From positions 186,001-250,000 of the forward strand of contig NZ_JAJTNP010000001.1 of assembly GCF_021311115.1 (NCBI RefSeq): DNA of 64,000 nucleotides, written 5' to 3'. Every line of letters starts with the position of its first letter. Positions within the stretch are counted from its first letter, which is position 1. The notes under the pieces were generated by a model that was given only the letters and a program-made list of their open reading frames with translations, was not told the DNA's origin and searched no databases. Origin of the DNA: Chryseobacterium gwangjuense. Its GTDB lineage: Bacteria > Bacteroidota > Bacteroidia > Flavobacteriales > Weeksellaceae. Positions 61,778-64,000 of the stretch are shown here, one piece after another. Both the position numbers and the translations under genes were made by a program.

Positions 61778-62485
61778 ATGAAATATAAAAGAATCCTTCT
61801 AAAACTTAGTGGTGAAGCCTTAATGGGAAACAGACAATATGGTATTGATAATGACAGGCTGCAGGAATATGCTTTGGAGATAAAAAGAGTAGTAGATAAA
61901 GGATGTGAAGTAGCTATTGTAATTGGAGGAGGAAATATTTTCCGTGGCGTAGCAGGAGCTGCTAAAGGAATGGATAGAGTACAGGGAGATTATATGGGGA
62001 TGCTGGCAACAGTAATCAACGGAATGGCTCTACAAGGTGCATTGGAAGATGCAGGAATCAAAACAAGACTTCAGTCTGCTATCGAAATGGATAAAGTGGC
62101 TGAACCTTTCATTAAAAGAAGAGCGGTAAGACATCTTGAAAAAGGTAGAGTAGTGATCTTCGGAGCGGGGACAGGAAATCCATATTTCACAACAGATACT
62201 GCTGCAACCCTAAGAGCAATTGAAATCGGAGCGGATGTAATTCTAAAAGGAACAAGAGTAGACGGAATCTATGACAGCGATCCTGAAAAAAATGAAAACG
62301 CCGTAAAATTTAATTCATTATCTTTCGACGAAGTTTATGCTAAAAACCTTAAAGTAATGGATATGACAGCATTTACTTTAAGCCATGAAAATAAATTGCC
62401 TATTATTGTTTTTGATATGAACAAAGACGGTAATTTAGAAAGAATTGTTGACGGGGAAAGTGTTGGGACTTTAGTAGATTTGTAA
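61778..62485 (+). CDS. pyrH: UMP kinase
   Basis: The protein has 235 residues. It opens [17 protein letters not shown], with the phosphate-binding loop [27 protein letters not shown] (the UMP site), [20 protein letters not shown] and [13 protein letters not shown]. It is the bacterial hexameric UMP kinase of the amino-acid-kinase fold, converting UMP to UDP. It is followed 90 nt downstream by frr, the classical pyrH-frr pair, so co-transcription is likely. Confidence 0.97.
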   Translation: MKYKRILLKLSGEALMGNRQYGIDNDRLQEYALEIKRVVDKGCEVAIVIGGGNIFRGVAGAAKGMDRVQGDYMGMLATVINGMALQGALEDAGIKTRLQSAIEMDKVAEPFIKRRAVRHLEKGRVVIFGAGTGNPYFTTDTAATLRAIEIGADVILKGTRVDGIYDSDPEKNENAVKFNSLSFDEVYAKNLKVMDMTAFTLSHENKLPIIVFDMNKDGNLERIVDGESVGTLVDL

Positions 62486-62575
62486 TCAGGTAGAAGGTAA
62501 TAGATCTTAGGAATTAGGTTTATTACTTATTACTAATCATTTAAAATGTGTAATTACTCAAATTTTATATATATA

Positions 62576-63130
62576 ATGGAAGAATTAGATCTTATATTAG
62601 AATCTGTAAAACAGGACATGGATGCAGCAGTAAAGCATTTGGATCATGCATTTCAAAGAATTAGAGCAGGACGTGCTTCTACAGCTATGGTTCAGGATGT
62701 AATGGTAGAATATTACGGAGCATTGACTCCTATCAACCAGGTTGCTAACGTTTCTGTACCGGATGCCATGACGATTTCTATTCAACCTTGGGATGCAAAA
62801 GCAATTAATGATATTGAAAAAGCAATTATCAATTCAAATTTAGGTTTTGCACCCTCTAACAACGGTATCAATATTATTCTGAATGTACCACCATTAACGG
62901 AGGAAAGAAGAAAGGACTTGGCAAAACAGGCTAAAGTAGAAACTGAAAATACTAAAATTGTAATAAGAAATGCAAGACAGGACGGTTTAAAAGAACTGAA
63001 AAAGTTGGATGGTGTTTCTGAAGACGTTGTTAAAGGAATTGAAGCAGATATTCAGGTACTTACCGACAAATATGTGAAACTTTGTGATGAGCATCTGAAA
63101 ACTAAAGAAGCAGATATTTTGAAAGTATAA
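62576..63130 (+). CDS. frr: Ribosome recycling factor
   Basis: The start was set at ATG 62576 (MEELDLILESVKQDMDAAVK), matching the family; the frame's earlier ATG adds ten unrelated residues. The protein has 184 residues. Hallmarks are FQRIRAGRASTAMVQDVMVEY, TPINQVANVSVPD, and VPPLTEERRKDLAKQAKVE. With EF-G it splits post-termination ribosomes. It is the second gene of the pyrH-frr unit and is followed by a strong terminator. Confidence 0.97.
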   Translation: MEELDLILESVKQDMDAAVKHLDHAFQRIRAGRASTAMVQDVMVEYYGALTPINQVANVSVPDAMTISIQPWDAKAINDIEKAIINSNLGFAPSNNGINIILNVPPLTEERRKDLAKQAKVETENTKIVIRNARQDGLKELKKLDGVSEDVVKGIEADIQVLTDKYVKLCDEHLKTKEADILKV

Positions 63131-63149
63131 TTTTCAAAAAAAACATATA

Positions 63150-63179
63150 AAAAAGGTCTTCAATTGAAGACCTTTTTTA
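63150..63179. terminator. Terminator after frr
   Basis: A perfect palindrome with arms AAAAGGTCTTCAA and TTGAAGACCTTTT is followed by T residues. It lies between the convergent frr and DUF695 genes. Confidence 0.92.
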
Positions 63180-63181
63180 TT

Positions 63182-64000
63182 TTATTCATGCTTGAACCTG
63201 TCAAAGGTCTGCCAATATTTATCTTTATAAATATGATAGTCTATTTTTAATTTGTCTGAATACTTGGAAATTGTTTCGTGTGTAATTCTAGATGAGTCTC
63301 TAAACTCTCTGCAGGCAAAGAAAATTTCTCTAAGATTATCTGCCGTTTCTCTGCCTATATTCAAGTAACCTTCTGTATCAATAAGAACTTTATTCAGTTC
63401 TTCTTCAAAGGCATTCATCAAAGACGAATCTTCGGAATTAGGTAGTCCGTGATTATCTTTTCCATCGTAGTGAATTTCAATTTTTAAAACCCAGGGATGC
63501 GAAGCCTTATGATCCCATTCCAAAACGGTAGTATTTGCGATCGCAAAATAAGGTTTTCCATTGCTGAGAGCAGCTTCAAAACTTCCCCAATTATCTTTTT
63601 GGGCAGAATATCTTTTGTTTTGATATTTTTGTTCAAACTCACTTTCTCTCCATGAGAGATAATCTTTCAATTTTACAATAGGAATAAGTTCTACTTGCTC
63701 CTGGCTGTTCCCTTTTATCTGTAAATGATCAATGATTGTTGCGGAAGATAGCTCGCCAAGAAGATTATTTATATAGAGGTACACTCCGTTTATGATCAGG
63801 TCTTTTTCGGTCTCAATAAAATGATCATATACAATGGTAAGGTCTATTTCATCAGGATAATTGTCTTCATGAGTCGCAAAAAAAGATAAATTGTCTGCGG
63901 AAAAAGTATGATTTTCCATTTTAATCTGAAACTTAGAAATATTTACTTCCGGTTTGAGTGCTGTGAATTTCCAATTATCAATATCTGGCGCGGATTTTAT
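63182..64000 (-). CDS. DUF695 family protein, N-terminus outside the window
   Basis: An ATG at 63919 gives a 245-residue product, but the same frame stays open to base 64000 and translates APDIDNWKFTALKPEVNISK, which looks like the conserved domain's opening strands. The true start is therefore probably beyond the window and the ATG is internal. The C-terminal part contains YLNIGRETADNLREIFFACR followed by KLKIDYHIYKDKYWQTFDRF, typical of DUF695. The function is unknown; it is predicted cytoplasmic. The gene converges on frr. Confidence 0.8.
   Translation of the reverse strand: MKSAPDIDNWKFTALKPEVNISKFQIKMENHTFSADNLSFFATHEDNYPDEIDLTIVYDHFIETEKDLIINGVYLYINNLLGELSSATIIDHLQIKGNSQEQVELIPIVKLKDYLSWRESEFEQKYQNKRYSAQKDNWGSFEAALSNGKPYFAIANTTVLEWDHKASHPWVLKIEIHYDGKDNHGLPNSEDSSLMNAFEEELNKVLIDTEGYLNIGRETADNLREIFFACREFRDSSRITHETISKYSDKLKIDYHIYKDKYWQTFDRFKHE

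Overview
The window looks like chromosomal DNA of a Flavobacteriia bacterium, most likely Chryseobacterium or a close relative in the Weeksellaceae (Bacteroidota). The signs are low GC, a type IX secretion protein (PorQ) and a secreted protein with a type IX sorting tail, a GLPGLI-family protein, a DUF2490 protein, a TonB-dependent receptor, Bacteroidota promoters of the form TTG-N19-TAnnTTTG, and few Shine-Dalgarno sequences. I see no rRNA, tRNA, CRISPR array, transposase or prophage. The genus is inferred from gene content only.

Layout. 0-9 kb: a sigma-54 activator cut by the window edge, a YggS-type PLP protein, a polysaccharide deacetylase, a decayed DUF72 gene, a GLPGLI protein, and a copper module (P-type ATPase with four metal-binding repeats plus an HMA-AraC regulator) interrupted by an unknown AT-rich gene. 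9-24 kb: a glycine-rich RRM protein, a BlaI-like regulator with a PAP2 phosphatase, pyruvate dehydrogenase E1 alpha and E2, a LolD-like ATPase, an L,D-transpeptidase-like lipoprotein, RadC, soluble and membrane pyrophosphatases (the latter with an OmpA tail), an aminotransferase and an M28 peptidase. 24-29 kb: small stress-type genes (GNAT, two VOC proteins, HxlR, an SpxH-like DsbA protein, SDR, AraC). 29-38 kb: a T9SS cargo protein, uvrA, a TonB receptor, DUF2490, an HD hydrolase and a YegP-like protein.

38-43.5 kb is an accessory island of small exported proteins: two paralogues ending in a shared YSIxxExWYD tail, an LRR-like protein, a MORN-like repeat protein, a beta/gamma-crystallin-like protein and two orphans, with a PAS-LuxR regulator. 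Two copies of one regulatory block containing AAATAC-N10-GTATTT lie near its two ends. 43.5-50 kb is a fatty-acid beta-oxidation operon in fadN-fadA-fadE order, preceded by a MarR regulator with two ATGCATGCAT palindromes. 50-55 kb holds an iron-chelate-type ABC transporter with a TlpA-like thioredoxin, a PaaE-like reductase and a SanA-like protein. 55-64 kb holds a TamA/BamA-like protein, a TrmH methyltransferase, an envelope-stress trio (YtxH, holin-X-like, unknown), cmk, porQ, pyrH, frr and a DUF695 gene cut by the right edge.

The most notable observation is a pair of similarly built units sitting in narrow intergenic gaps of two operons. One carries a four-helix-bundle (23S rRNA IVP family) gene bounded by perfect 19-bp inverted repeats; that gene has a single premature stop. 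The other carries a GxxExxY gene bounded by 23-bp inverted repeats (22 of 23 matching). In each case removing the unit would leave an ordinary operon spacer of about 27-33 nt. In RNA each unit would fold as a stem with the gene in the loop, the shape of intervening sequences known from 23S rRNA, but here inside protein-coding operons.
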